DNA from: CANKHA01 sp963750965
Lineage (GTDB): Bacteria; Pseudomonadota; Alphaproteobacteria; Rhizobiales; Xanthobacteraceae
DNA length: 64,000 bases
Direction of reading: 5' to 3'
Assembly: GCA_963750965.1 (NCBI GenBank)
Contig: CAVVSK010000011.1
Coordinates: 1-64,000 of the forward strand
Positions within the stretch are counted from its first letter, which is position 1. Each line of letters opens with the position of its first letter. The notes under the pieces are model-generated. The model saw only the letters and a list, made by a program, of their open reading frames with translations. It did no database searches and was not told where the DNA came from. The position numbers were made by a program, and so were the translations under genes. Positions 40,162 to 49,217 of the stretch are shown one piece after another.

Positions 40162-40925
40162 ATGCTGATCGTTTGCCCGAGTTGCCCGACGCCCTATCCG
40201 CTTGAGCCGGACTCGCTTCTGCAGGGCCGGCGGGCCGTGCTTAGCGCGCGGTGCCTGAACGCCTGGTCTGCCACCGTTCCGGCCGTAGTTACCTGCCCTG
40301 CCGGATCGGACGGGACGTGGTTGATACCGGCCCGCGGGTGCCCTCGGTGAACAGCCACGCGCAATCCAGCGAAGGCAGGCACTTGACTGCATCCACAGCA
40401 ATCCAAATGCCAGCCACTGGGCCGGGTATCGCAACCTTTGCGGCGCGCCGCGCCCGGGGCGGTGCCCAGCGCCGCCGCTGGCTTAAACACGGCTTAGCTG
40501 CGGCGATTCTTGTTTTGCTGGCGCTCGACGCCAGCATCGTCGGCTGGCGCGCGGACATTGTGCGGCTGCTGCCGCAAACTGCATCGCTGTATGCCGCAGT
40601 CGGGCTGCCGGTGAACCTGCGCGGCCTTTCTTTCCAAAATATCCACATGTCCCGCTTGGAGGAGGAGGGTGTCGGCCTCTTGGTGCTGGAAGGCTCCATC
40701 GTCAACGTCACCGCGCGGCCGGTCGAAGTGCCGCGGCTGCGCTTCGCCGTGCACAACGAAGCCAGACACGAGATCTATGCCTGGACGATGCGGCCGCCCC
40801 GCTCGATCCTTGGCCCGGGCGACACGCTGCCCTTCCGCTCCCGTCTTGCCTCGCCGCCACTGGATGGGCGCAACGTGCAGGTTCGCTTCTTCAAAGCGCA
40901 TGATGTGGTGGCGGGACTGGAGTGA
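40162..40925 (+). pseudogene. Zinc-ribbon (MJ0042-type) / DUF3426-like protein, frameshifted
   Basis: The frame starting at 40162 gives MLIVCPSCPTPYPLEPDSLL and ends in AVLSARCLNAW, an MJ0042-type N-terminal zinc ribbon. One Cys of the second pair is Ser (SARC rather than CARC). That frame stops at 40350. The C-terminal part lies in another frame (to 40925): a basic stretch, a membrane segment (about LAAAILVLLALDASIVGWRA), then a DUF3426-like domain with NLRGLSFQNIHMS and VNVTARPVEVPRLRFAVHN. Joined, they would make a usual member of this alphaproteobacterial family found beside ftsE. An indel between about 40270 and 40345 must be responsible. Function of the family is unknown. Confidence 0.72.
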
Positions 40926-40927
40926 TC

Positions 40928-41302
40928 ATGCCGCGCATTCTGATCGCCGAGGACGATGAACCGTTACGCGCCTTGATCGCGCGCACGTTGCTGCAACACG
41001 GCCATGATGTCGTCACGGCCGCAGACGGTGGCGCCGCGCTCGAAACCCTGGCGCGGGAACATGGCCGCTTCGACCTGCTGCTCACTGATATCAAGATGCC
41101 CGTGATAGATGGCATCGAGCTGGCGACGGCCACCGTGCGCGACTACCCTGACGTAACAATCCTGTTCATGACAGGCTATGCCGACCAGCGCGAGCGCGCG
41201 CATGGTCTCGATGCCCTGATCCATGACGTGATCACCAAACCGCTGTCGGTGGCCACCATTAGCGCCGCAGTCGACGAGGCGCTGGCCACCGCGCGGCGCT
41301 AG
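40928..41302 (+). CDS. cpdR: CpdR-like single-domain response regulator
   Basis: This 124-residue stand-alone receiver domain has the phospho-acceptor D54 in LLLTDIKMP, the acidic pair D9/D10, T82 and K104. CpdR proteins switch the ClpXP protease onto cell-cycle substrates in alphaproteobacteria when unphosphorylated. The length and the position next to ftsE and the zinc-ribbon gene match this family, but other single-domain regulators look similar. Its ATG follows the zinc-ribbon stop by 2 bases, implying translational coupling. The stop overlaps the end of a convergent remnant. Confidence 0.72.
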   Translation: MPRILIAEDDEPLRALIARTLLQHGHDVVTAADGGAALETLAREHGRFDLLLTDIKMPVIDGIELATATVRDYPDVTILFMTGYADQRERAHGLDALIHDVITKPLSVATISAAVDEALATARR

Positions 41303-41529
41303 CGTGGCGACTGATAGATCTTGTCGAACTTGATCAGCTCGGTGCGCCCGTCGCGTTCGCGGTATTCCTTGCCCAGCACGAGTTTGAGGTCAGGCGCGTA
41401 ATAGTCGGTGTACATGAAGACCGGTTTGCTTGCGAAGCCCTTGCTCGCCGATTGCGCGGTCGGACAATCGTCCGTGGCTTGGGCGCGAACCGAACCGGAG
41501 GCGAGAATGATCGCAGCGGAAAGAAAAGC
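41299..41529 (-). pseudogene. Remnant of a secreted protein with no start codon, probably internally deleted
   Basis: A minus-strand open frame of about 75 codons begins right after a TAG at 41530-41532 and has no ATG, GTG or TTG in its first part. It reads a signal-peptide-like AFLSAAIILASGSVRAQA, then TDDCPTAQSASKGFASKP, then MYTDYYAPDLKLVLGKEYRE and ends LIKFDKIYQSPR. The start resembles the N-terminus and the end resembles the C-terminus of a longer secreted protein that, from memory, follows TIGR02302 genes in relatives. A central deletion and a damaged start are inferred. It directly follows the TIGR02302 gene. Confidence 0.4.
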
Positions 41530-41550
41530 CTATATCCGTGCAGGGCGCAG

Positions 41551-44097
41551 TTAAAAATCCTTCAGCAGCCGCTCGATATAGTCGAGCTCAAGCTGCGGGC
41601 GTGCCGTTTCGCCGAGGCGCTTGCGCAGCTCTTCCAGAATGCGGCGCGCGCGCTGGACGTCGATTTCGCCCGGCACTTTGACCGATCCATCTTCTGGCCA
41701 GTCGCGGCCGCGCAAAGGCCTTCCCAGCGGATCGGTTTCTTCATTCGCCCGTGCCTGCCCGAGACCCCCTGGCCGGCCCATCCCAGGACCACGGCCCTGC
41801 CCCTGACCACGCTGCTGCTGCATCGACTGCGCTAAATTCTGCGCACCTCGGCGCAGGGCATCGAGCGCCTTGCCCTGCGAATCGACCGCGGAATCCGCAT
41901 TGCCCTCGCCGAGCTGGCCCTCGGCATCGCCCATTGCCTCGCCGGCGCGGCCGAGCTGGTCGAGGCCGTCACCGGGGCCGTCCTGCACAGGCTGGTCACC
42001 CGGCTGCGGGCCATGCCCGCGCTTGCGCATTTCCTCCAGCATCTTGTTGAGCCGGTCGCGCAGCCCCTGCTGGTCGCTGCGCAGCTGACCCAACTGGTCC
42101 GACTTATCTGGATTGCCGCGCTGGCCGCGCTGACGGTCGCGCCGCGCGTCCTGCCCTTCCTTGAAGGTTTTGTCGCGCAATTCGCGCTGGCGCTGGATCA
42201 TCTCGGCGAGATCATTGAGCGCCTGCATGTCCTCGTCGCCGCCTTGTCCGGGCCGCGCCATCTGCAAGCCTTCCAGCATCGCCTGCAATTCCTCCAACAT
42301 CTGACGCGCGGCGTCCTTGTTGCCGGAGCGCGCCATCTGCTCCATCCGGTCAAGCATGTTCTGCAAATCCTGCTGCCGCAGGATGCGGGAATTGGGCGGA
42401 AGCGGGCGGGCAAGCTGATCGGGGTTGCGCCGCATCTCCTGCGCCAGGGCCTGCAAGAAGTTATTGAGCGCCGCGCGCAGCTGATCCATCAGGCGTTTGA
42501 TTTCATCATCGCTTGCATTGCGCTCGAGCGCTTGGCGCAGCGCCTCCTGGGCGGCGCGCAACTGCGCGGCGGCATCACCCATCGTGCCGTCTTCGATCAG
42601 GACCGCCATCGCCCACATGCGCGAGACCACGTCGCGCAGTTCGTCGTCGCTGCGCGCATTGGTAAGATTCCAATAGAGCGAGCGCAGCCCGAGATAGATA
42701 CTGGTGTCGGGGGTAAAGCGCTCCGGCGCAATAGTGAGCGCGTCGAGGCCGATCAGCACGCGCGGCTTGCTCTCGGCATCCAGCGCGATCATGCGCCGTT
42801 GTTCGATGAGCGATTTCGCGATCGGATTGAAGAAGGGCCGCTCCGGCAGCTTCATCTCGAACGGCTCGCTGCGGCCTTCATTGCCGGCCTGATCCTTCGC
42901 CACAAGCGACATGACCATGTCGGAGCCGGCGAACGGGTGCTCGGTCAGATCCTTCACGGTTTGGCCGATGGCATTACGGGTGCGCGCCTGCGGCATCACC
43001 AGCGGGAATTCCGGCGCGCCATAGAGCGGGCGCGTCTTCATTTCCGCCGCATCGGGCTTTTCCTTGCGCTTGAAGATCGCCTGGCCTTCGCTGGCGCCGT
43101 AATCGTCCTCGATCTTGTAGCTAAGCTGCATGGCGCCCTGGGGACGCGTTTCCGGATCCTTCGAGAGCGTGATGGTCGGCGGCCGGTCAGGAATGGCGGT
43201 AAAGCTCCAAGTCACGTCATCGCCGTAACCGCGGATGGTTGCGGCCCCGCTGCCGTCGATGGAGTAACGCCGCTCTTCGGCGCCGGCGGGCGGCTTGGCT
43301 GCGGCGGGCGCTTCGTTCAGCTCGCCGCGCGTGGCGATGTCCAGCCCCGACTTGCCGCTCGCGCGCACCACCAGGATGCTGCCGATCGGCACAGCATGGG
43401 ACGCGGCCGTCGGCAGCGGCTCGCCGGGGCGCAAGCCGGGCAGCAAGAGCGGCGACTTGCCGGTATAAAGCGGCGGGGTAACCCAGGCATCAACACGGAA
43501 ATTCGCGGGCGTAACGACGCCGCGGAAATCAAAGGCGGCACCGATGCGCCGCAGGCGATCGCCGCTTGCGCCAAAGAAGGTCGCGACTAACAGCAAAAGG
43601 ACAAGGCCGCGCAATGCGTAAGGATCGCGCGCGGCCAGCCGCGGGGACGGCAAACCCCCCTTCAGCCCGCGCGCGGCATCGGCGGCGCGGTGGAGATGAG
43701 CGGCCCAAAGCGCCATCGAGAAGGGATCGCCGGCAGTGGTCGCCATCTTGTCGGTGACGGCGGTCGCGGGACGGTGCGGCAGACCGCTCATGCGATCGAG
43801 CCGCTGTAAGCCTTCCTGAGGTGTCGGGATGCGCAGGCGCAGCAGCGGCACGCTGGCCGCTGCCGTGATCACAAACAGGATTAGCATGCCGACGACACGG
43901 CCGACGGGCGGCAGCCACAACCACACGCCGAGCCAAGAGACGGCGATGAACAGGCCAATGGCCGTGCCCAGGCTAGCCAGCGCGGGCCATAGCCGCTCCC
44001 AGAAAATGGCAAAGCGCGCGCGCGTGAGCGGGCTCGCGAGCAAGGCTTGGCCCGCCGGGTCCGGAATGCCTTGGCTGCGCGACGGCTGATCCGTCAC
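41551..44097 (-). CDS. TIGR02302-family membrane protein
   Basis: This 848-residue protein of unknown function matches the TIGR02302 family of alphaproteobacteria. It has two to three membrane segments in the first 190 residues (around 45-62, 66-88 and 170-185). A beta-rich central region (about 200-420) follows, then long Gln/Arg/Glu-rich helices (about 470-800), with a low-complexity stretch QSMQQQRGQGQGRGPGMGRP near residue 780. The composition suggests extended coiled coils. It lies between a remnant and lysA. Start ATG 44097. Confidence 0.85.
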   Translation of the reverse strand: MTDQPSRSQGIPDPAGQALLASPLTRARFAIFWERLWPALASLGTAIGLFIAVSWLGVWLWLPPVGRVVGMLILFVITAAASVPLLRLRIPTPQEGLQRLDRMSGLPHRPATAVTDKMATTAGDPFSMALWAAHLHRAADAARGLKGGLPSPRLAARDPYALRGLVLLLLVATFFGASGDRLRRIGAAFDFRGVVTPANFRVDAWVTPPLYTGKSPLLLPGLRPGEPLPTAASHAVPIGSILVVRASGKSGLDIATRGELNEAPAAAKPPAGAEERRYSIDGSGAATIRGYGDDVTWSFTAIPDRPPTITLSKDPETRPQGAMQLSYKIEDDYGASEGQAIFKRKEKPDAAEMKTRPLYGAPEFPLVMPQARTRNAIGQTVKDLTEHPFAGSDMVMSLVAKDQAGNEGRSEPFEMKLPERPFFNPIAKSLIEQRRMIALDAESKPRVLIGLDALTIAPERFTPDTSIYLGLRSLYWNLTNARSDDELRDVVSRMWAMAVLIEDGTMGDAAAQLRAAQEALRQALERNASDDEIKRLMDQLRAALNNFLQALAQEMRRNPDQLARPLPPNSRILRQQDLQNMLDRMEQMARSGNKDAARQMLEELQAMLEGLQMARPGQGGDEDMQALNDLAEMIQRQRELRDKTFKEGQDARRDRQRGQRGNPDKSDQLGQLRSDQQGLRDRLNKMLEEMRKRGHGPQPGDQPVQDGPGDGLDQLGRAGEAMGDAEGQLGEGNADSAVDSQGKALDALRRGAQNLAQSMQQQRGQGQGRGPGMGRPGGLGQARANEETDPLGRPLRGRDWPEDGSVKVPGEIDVQRARRILEELRKRLGETARPQLELDYIERLLKDF

Positions 44098-44194
44098 CGG
44101 GATCTCCTGAAGGAATCTTCGTTACAACATCTTAGCACGCGCAATAGGTCCCGCTAGCGAAGCAAAAAACACGCCATTTTGGTTGTTTTTGGGC

Positions 44195-45460
44195 TCACAA
44201 CCAGGGCGGCACGCGATCGAGCGCGATCAATGCGTCCACTTCGAGGCGGGGGCGTACCAGAGCCCATTCGCTGTTGCGTACCAGCACTTCCGGTACCAGG
44301 GGCCGCGTGTTGTAGGTGCCGGCCTGCACCGCACCGTAGGCGCCGGCGGACATCACCGCGAGCAGGTCGCCAGGCTGGGCTTCCGGAATGTCCCGCTGGA
44401 GCGCCAGAAAATCGCCCGATTCGCACACCGGTCCGACGACGTCCGCCACCATGCGCTTTGCCGAAACCGACGCTTCCTTCACCGGCCAGATTTCGTGGTG
44501 CGCCTCGTAGAGCGTAGGACGGATCAGATCATTCATGCCGGCATCGACCACCACGAAGGTCTTGGCCTCCCCGCGCTTCACATACTGCACCCGCGTAACA
44601 AGGACCCCGGCATTGCCGACGATCAGCCGGCCGGGCTCGAAGATCAGCGTGCAATCCAGATCGCGCGTCGCACGCTTGACCACTTCGGCGTAAGCGGCGG
44701 GATCCGGCGGCGGCTCGTTGTCGTCACGATAGGGAATGCCGAGCCCGCCACCAAGATCGATATGGGAAATGGCATGCCCATCACCCCGCAATTCGCGCAC
44801 GAACTCCGCGAGCAACGTGAAGGCATTGCCGAAGGGATCAAGATGGGTGATCTGGCTGCCGATATGCATGTCGACGCCAGTCACCTTGATGGCCGGCAGC
44901 GTCGCCGCGTGGGCGTAAACGGCGCGCGCGCGGCTTAGGGGAATACCGAACTTGTTCTCTGATCTGCCGGTCGCGATCTTGGCATGCGTCTTCGCATCGA
45001 TGTCCGGATTGACCCGGATCGAAATCGGCGCGACGCGCCCCTTGCCGGCGCCGATGGAGGAGAGCAGATCGAGCTCCGGCTCGGACTCAACGTTGATGCA
45101 GAGGATGTCTTCGTCAAGCGCCAGTGCCAGTTCGCGTCCGCTCTTGCCGATGCCGGAGAACATGATTTTGTTGGCCGGAATGCCGGCTGCCTGCGCACGC
45201 TGCAATTCGCCCGCGGAAACGACGTCGGCGCCGCAACCAAGCTTCGCCAATGTCTTCAGCACCGCCTGATTGGAGTTCGCCTTCATCGCGTAGCAGACCA
45301 GCGACGGCACATCGGCAAAGGCGCCGGCGAATACATTGTAGTGACGCTCGAGTGTCGCGGTGGAATAGCAATAGAACGGCGTGCCGACATTGTCGGCCAG
45401 CGCGGCGAGGCTTACCGCCTCCGCGTGCAACACGCCGTCGCGATAGGCGAAGTGATGCAT
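44195..45460 (-). CDS. lysA: Diaminopimelate decarboxylase LysA
   Basis: This PLP enzyme of the alanine-racemase fold type III catalyses the last step of lysine synthesis from meso-diaminopimelate. The 421 residues include K60 in CYAMKANSN (Schiff base), the phosphate-binding HIDLGGGLGIPY, and EPGRLIVGNAG. The C-terminal PVCESGDFLALQRDIP carries the catalytic Cys of the partner subunit. The ATG at 45460 was chosen because MHHFAYRDGVLHAE is the family N-terminus; an upstream start at 45514 adds an unlikely Cys/Phe-rich piece. Order argH-lptM-lysA is conserved in Rhizobiales. Confidence 0.95.
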   Translation of the reverse strand: MHHFAYRDGVLHAEAVSLAALADNVGTPFYCYSTATLERHYNVFAGAFADVPSLVCYAMKANSNQAVLKTLAKLGCGADVVSAGELQRAQAAGIPANKIMFSGIGKSGRELALALDEDILCINVESEPELDLLSSIGAGKGRVAPISIRVNPDIDAKTHAKIATGRSENKFGIPLSRARAVYAHAATLPAIKVTGVDMHIGSQITHLDPFGNAFTLLAEFVRELRGDGHAISHIDLGGGLGIPYRDDNEPPPDPAAYAEVVKRATRDLDCTLIFEPGRLIVGNAGVLVTRVQYVKRGEAKTFVVVDAGMNDLIRPTLYEAHHEIWPVKEASVSAKRMVADVVGPVCESGDFLALQRDIPEAQPGDLLAVMSAGAYGAVQAGTYNTRPLVPEVLVRNSEWALVRPRLEVDALIALDRVPPWL

Positions 45461-45547
45461 TTCAATGATACCGTGACATAGAAAGAAAAACCGTGAGCAG
45501 CGTCTGCAACTCACCGCACGCGACGAACTGGACCAGACGCGGCAGTT

Positions 45548-45817
45548 TTATTCGAGCAGCCAATCCATGGGCAGGTGTTTTTTCGGCGCGTTGCTGGGCG
45601 CAACAGGGCGGCCCTGGGCATCGAAGGCGGCGGGCGTCGCCGGTGCCTGGGGCTCCGCGACCGGACTAAGCCCGACATTCGGGCTGGCTGCCTGTGCCGG
45701 CGGCGAAGTCCCCGCGGAGGGCGGCGGGTCCAGCGGCCCCTTGCGGCCGCAGCCGCCGAGGGCCAAGGCGGCGGCAACCGCGCCGATCCCGGCAATATGT
45801 GCAAAACGCAGGTTCAC
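45548..45817 (-). CDS. lptM: LptM-type small lipoprotein
   Basis: This 89-residue lipoprotein has the lipobox LGGC at about residues 20-23, followed by the hallmark GRKGPLDPPP of LptM (formerly YifL), which helps LptD mature in the outer membrane. A Pro/Ala-rich tail ends in PKKHLPMDWLLE. It sits between argH and lysA, its usual position. Confidence 0.87.
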   Translation of the reverse strand: MNLRFAHIAGIGAVAAALALGGCGRKGPLDPPPSAGTSPPAQAASPNVGLSPVAEPQAPATPAAFDAQGRPVAPSNAPKKHLPMDWLLE

Positions 45818-45894
45818 GGCACGGCGCTCCTGAATTGTCGGCGACGATAGCAGATCGAGAGACGCAGGCGACAGCCTTCGTCAGCCGACACCGC

Positions 45895-47286
45895 TCATTT
45901 TATATCCTTGTCGAGTTGCCGCAGCCATCGCCTCGCGGCACTGCGCACATTTTTCGGCGCGGTGCCACCAAAGCTGGTACGGCTCTTCACTGAATTGCTC
46001 ACAGTCAACACCTCGAACACGTCCTTGGTGATGCTCGGCTCGACGGCCTGCATGGCTTCCAGCGGCAGCCGGTGTAGCGGCACATTGCTCTCGGAAGCCG
46101 CGGCGACGATCCGGCCGGTGATATGATGCGCCTCGCGGAACGGCAGCTGCAGCGTCCGCACCAGCCAGTCGGCGAGATCGGTAGCGGTGGCATAGCCTTC
46201 GCCCGCCGCTTTCTTCATGCGCGCTGTGTCCGGCTCGAGATCGGTCACCATGCCGGTTATGGCCGCAAGCGACAGCGTAAGCGCGGAGAGCGCATCCATG
46301 GTGCTCTCCTTGTCCTCCTGCATGTCTTTTTGATAGGCGAGCGGCAATCCCTTCATCACCACCAGGAGTCCATTGAGCGCGCCGATAACGCGGCCCGTTT
46401 TGGCGCGCACCAGCTCGGCGGCGTCCGGGTTGCGCTTCTGCGGCATAATCGAAGAGCCGGTCGTGAATTTGTCCGACAGCTTCGCGAGCCCGGTGAGCGG
46501 GGACGTCCAGATCACGATCTCTTCGGCCAGCCGCGACAGATGCACCGCCGCGACCGCTGCGGCCGCCAGCGTCTCCAGCACGAAATCGCGGTCGGATACC
46601 GCGTCGAGCGAATTGGCTGCGGGCCGGTCGAAGCCGAGTGCCTGCGCCGTCATGTCCCGGTCGATGGGGAACGACGTGCCGGCGAGCGCGGCGGCGCCGA
46701 GCGGGCACTCATTGAGCCGCTTGCGCGCGTCGGCGAAGCGGCCGCGATCGCGGGCAGCCATCTCGACATAGGCGAGCAGGTGATGACCGAAGGTCACCGG
46801 CTGCGCGGTCTGCAGATGCGTTAGGCCCGGCATCACGGTCGCTGCGTGCTCTAACGCCTTTTCAGCCAGCGCGCGCTGCAAGGCGGCGAGTGCGCGATCG
46901 ATGTCATCGACGGCACCGCGCACCCAGAGTTTGAAATCGGTGGCGACCTGGTCGTTACGCGAGCGCGCGGTATGCAGCCGTCCAGCAGCCGGACCGACCA
47001 GTTCTGCCAGCCGGCTCTCGACATTCATGTGGATGTCTTCGAGTGCGCGTTTGAATTGGAATTTGCCGGCTTCCATCTCGACCAGGATCGTATCGAGACC
47101 CTGTGCTAGCTTGTCGGCATCCTCCGCCGTGATAATGCCTTGCTTGGCGAGCATGGCGGCATGCGCCTTGGACGCCAGGATATCCTCCCGGAAAAGGTGT
47201 CGATCAAAGTCGATGGAGGCATTGATTTCCTCCATGATGGCGTCGGGGCTGGAGGCAAAGCGTCCACCCCACATCTTGTTGGTCAT
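45895..47286 (-). CDS. argH: Argininosuccinate lyase ArgH
   Basis: ArgH splits argininosuccinate into arginine and fumarate. The 463-residue enzyme of the fumarase/aspartase superfamily has GSSIMPQKRNPD at residues 277-288 (mobile catalytic loop with Ser), THLQTAQPVTFGHH near 156-169 (catalytic His region), and RSRNDQVATDFKLW near 108-121. The full length is intact. The ATG is at 47286; large inverted repeats lie just upstream, between argH and the divergent tlpA-like gene. Confidence 0.96.
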   Translation of the reverse strand: MTNKMWGGRFASSPDAIMEEINASIDFDRHLFREDILASKAHAAMLAKQGIITAEDADKLAQGLDTILVEMEAGKFQFKRALEDIHMNVESRLAELVGPAAGRLHTARSRNDQVATDFKLWVRGAVDDIDRALAALQRALAEKALEHAATVMPGLTHLQTAQPVTFGHHLLAYVEMAARDRGRFADARKRLNECPLGAAALAGTSFPIDRDMTAQALGFDRPAANSLDAVSDRDFVLETLAAAAVAAVHLSRLAEEIVIWTSPLTGLAKLSDKFTTGSSIMPQKRNPDAAELVRAKTGRVIGALNGLLVVMKGLPLAYQKDMQEDKESTMDALSALTLSLAAITGMVTDLEPDTARMKKAAGEGYATATDLADWLVRTLQLPFREAHHITGRIVAAASESNVPLHRLPLEAMQAVEPSITKDVFEVLTVSNSVKSRTSFGGTAPKNVRSAARRWLRQLDKDIK

Positions 47287-47309
47287 GACACGTCCAAAGG
47301 CACGTACAC

Positions 47310-47387
47310 CTCGTGTCGTGGTTCAGAAATTCGCTTCATCCTTACCGCGAGTCCTTCAAGCGAATTTCTGCACCAAAACGACACGAG
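47310..47387. repeat. Imperfect inverted repeat A upstream of argH
   Basis: The arm starting ctcgtgtcgtggttcagaaa and running on to attcgctt is complementary to aagcgaatttctg-caccaaaacgacacgag. About 26 bases pair with a few insertions and a 20-base loop. It would form a strong hairpin in the argH 5' region. Confidence 0.7.
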
Positions 47388-47401
47388 AACTTTTAAGTTT
47401 G

Positions 47402-47476
47402 CTAGTGTCCTGCGAATCCGAAGTTCGCTCCCGAGGTTGCCGCAAAGTTGTACGAACTTCGGATTCGGGACACTAG
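47402..47476. repeat. Inverted repeat B (REP/MITE-like) between argH and tlpA
   Basis: The arms are 47402-47427 and 47453-47476. Both are bounded by CTAG and share the core cgaatccgaagttcg. They are perfectly complementary apart from a 2-base insertion, and the loop is about 25 bases. The form recalls REP-type elements or a tiny MITE. Confidence 0.7.
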
Positions 47477-47493
47477 TCTTGGTTTTGCCGAGC

Positions 47494-48168
47494 ATGGAAG
47501 ACCCTTCCGACCCCGCAGCAGGCAGCCCGTTCCGGCGCCGCCGCAGGCTAATCGCCGGAACTGCCGTCGTCGCCCTCTTGGCCGGGCTTGCGGGGGTATA
47601 CGGGATCGGCGGGTTGCAGCGCAATGCGGGCACCGACCCCGGGTGCCAGGCCGCGGTGGACATCGCCAAGCGGATTGCGCCGCTGGCGCGTGGGGAAGTG
47701 GCGGCGTTAACCGTAGCGGAAAAGCCCCTGCGGTTGCCGGAGCTGAGCTTCCAGGACGCAGAAGGCCGCCAGCACAGGCTCAAGGACTGGCGGGGCCGCT
47801 TCGTCCTGCTGAACCTGTGGGCAACATGGTGCGTGCCGTGCCGCCGGGAAATGCCCGCCCTCGACGCGCTGGAAAGCAAGCTCGGCGGCCAGGACTTCCA
47901 GGTGGTGGCGGTGAATATCGACACCCGCGATCCCGACAAACCGAAGGCCTGGCTGAAGGAGGTCGGCATCAATCGCCTCGCATATTTCGCCGATCCACAG
48001 GCCAAGGTGTTTCAGGACCTGAAGGCCGTCGGCCGCGCCTTCGGCATGCCGACCACGCTCCTGATCGATCCTGAAGGATGCGAGATCGCCACCTTGGCCG
48101 GGCCGGCAGAATGGGCGAGCGATGACGCGGTGAAAATCGTACAGAGCGCGAAGACGCCGGCCCGCTAG
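47494..48168 (+). CDS. TlpA-like membrane-anchored thioredoxin
   Basis: This 224-residue TlpA/ResA-type protein has one N-terminal membrane anchor (about 19-40) and a periplasmic thioredoxin domain with W-C113-V-P-C116 and the cis-Pro region GMPTTLLIDPEG. TlpA proteins reduce apocytochromes or copper-centre proteins during cytochrome oxidase assembly. The open frame extends upstream to 47140 through argH antisense; the ATG 47494 is the sensible start, just before the anchor. It is divergent from argH, with two inverted repeats in the shared upstream region. Confidence 0.9.
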   Translation: MEDPSDPAAGSPFRRRRRLIAGTAVVALLAGLAGVYGIGGLQRNAGTDPGCQAAVDIAKRIAPLARGEVAALTVAEKPLRLPELSFQDAEGRQHRLKDWRGRFVLLNLWATWCVPCRREMPALDALESKLGGQDFQVVAVNIDTRDPDKPKAWLKEVGINRLAYFADPQAKVFQDLKAVGRAFGMPTTLLIDPEGCEIATLAGPAEWASDDAVKIVQSAKTPAR

Positions 48169-48219
48169 CGTGTGATCATCGCCGCCACACACGTTTGCCT
48201 GATGCCCTAAAACGCGCGC

Positions 48220-49098
48220 TCAGCGCGTCGGCACCGGCTTTTCGCCGCGGTAGTCGTAGAAGCCGCGCTGCGTCTTGCGGCCGAGCCACCCGGCCTCGAC
48301 GTATTTCACCAGCAGCGGGCACGGCCGGTATTTAGAATCCGCCAGGCCTTCGTGCAGCACCTGCATCACCGACAGCACGGTATCGAGGCCGATGAAGTCG
48401 GCGAGCTCGAGCGGGCCCATTGGGTGATGCGCACCGAGCCGCATGGCGGTGTCGATCGCCTCGACATTGCCGACGCCTTCGTAGAGCGTGTAGATCGCCT
48501 CATTGATCATCGGCAGCAACACGCGGTTGACGATGAAGGCGGGGAAGTCTTCCGACACCGCGATGGTCTTGCCAAGTTTGGTGACGAATTCTTTGCTGGT
48601 CTCGAAAGTCGCGTCGTCGGTGGCGATGCCGCGGATTACCTCCACCAGTTCCATCAACGGCACCGGATTCATGAAGTGGATGCCGATGAAGCGCTCCGGC
48701 CGATCGGTCGAGGACGCCAGCCGGGTGATGGAGATCGATGAGGTATTGGTGGCGACAATCGCCTCCGGCTTCAGCACCGCGCAGATCTCCGAGAAAATCT
48801 GCCGCTTGACCGGTTCCTGCTCGGTCGCCGTCTCGATAACGATGTCGCAATTGGCCAAACCGTCGATGCTTTCGGTGGCTTGAATGCGGGCGAGCGCCTT
48901 CTTCCGGTCGTCCTCGCTGATGATTTTTTTGCCGACCTGACGCGCCATGTTGCCGTTGATCGTGGCGATGCCGGCCTTGATGCGGTCCGGCGCCACGTCA
49001 TAGAGCGACACGTCAAACCCGGCGAGAGCACAGACATGGGCAATGCCGTTGCCCATCTGTCCGGCACCGATCACGCCGACTTTCTTGAGAGAGAGCGC
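48220..49098 (-). CDS. 3-hydroxybutyryl-CoA dehydrogenase
   Basis: This 292-residue NAD-dependent dehydrogenase has the N-terminal Rossmann motif VGVIGAGQMGNGIAHVCALA and the catalytic His in FIGIHFMNPVP with the partner Glu/Asn further on (LPMINEAI). It is a HbdA/PaaH-type monofunctional enzyme without hydratase domain. It interconverts acetoacetyl-CoA and 3-hydroxybutyryl-CoA in butyrate or fatty-acid metabolism. The ATG 49098 is preferred over 49119 by family N-terminus. It lies downstream of etfBA on the same strand, a frequent and functionally sensible grouping. Confidence 0.93.
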   Translation of the reverse strand, partial: ALSLKKVGVIGAGQMGNGIAHVCALAGFDVSLYDVAPDRIKAGIATINGNMARQVGKKIISEDDRKKALARIQATESIDGLANCDIVIETATEQEPVKRQIFSEICAVLKPEAIVATNTSSISITRLASSTDRPERFIGIHFMNPVPLMELVEVIRGIATDDATFETSKEFVTKLGKTIAVSEDFPAFIVNRVLLPMINEAIYTLYEGVGNVEAIDTAMRLGAHHPMGPLELADFIGLDTVLSVMQVLHEGLADSKYRPCPLLVKYVEAGWLGRKTQRGFYDYRGEKPVPTR

Positions 49099-49217
49099 CA
49101 TAGCCTTTTTCCAATCCATGCCACGCTAACAGCGGCGGCAAGACACTTACCAAAGACGCTGTTTACGCTGAACCTCGCCTGAACGACAGCAGAGAAAAGT
49201 CGCATCCTCCGAAATCG

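Noticed and set aside
42013..43590. 525-codon plus-strand ORF antisense to the TIGR02302 gene
   Set aside because: The opposite strand encodes a recognisable family protein; the plus-strand product has no motif and arises from the GC-rich third positions.
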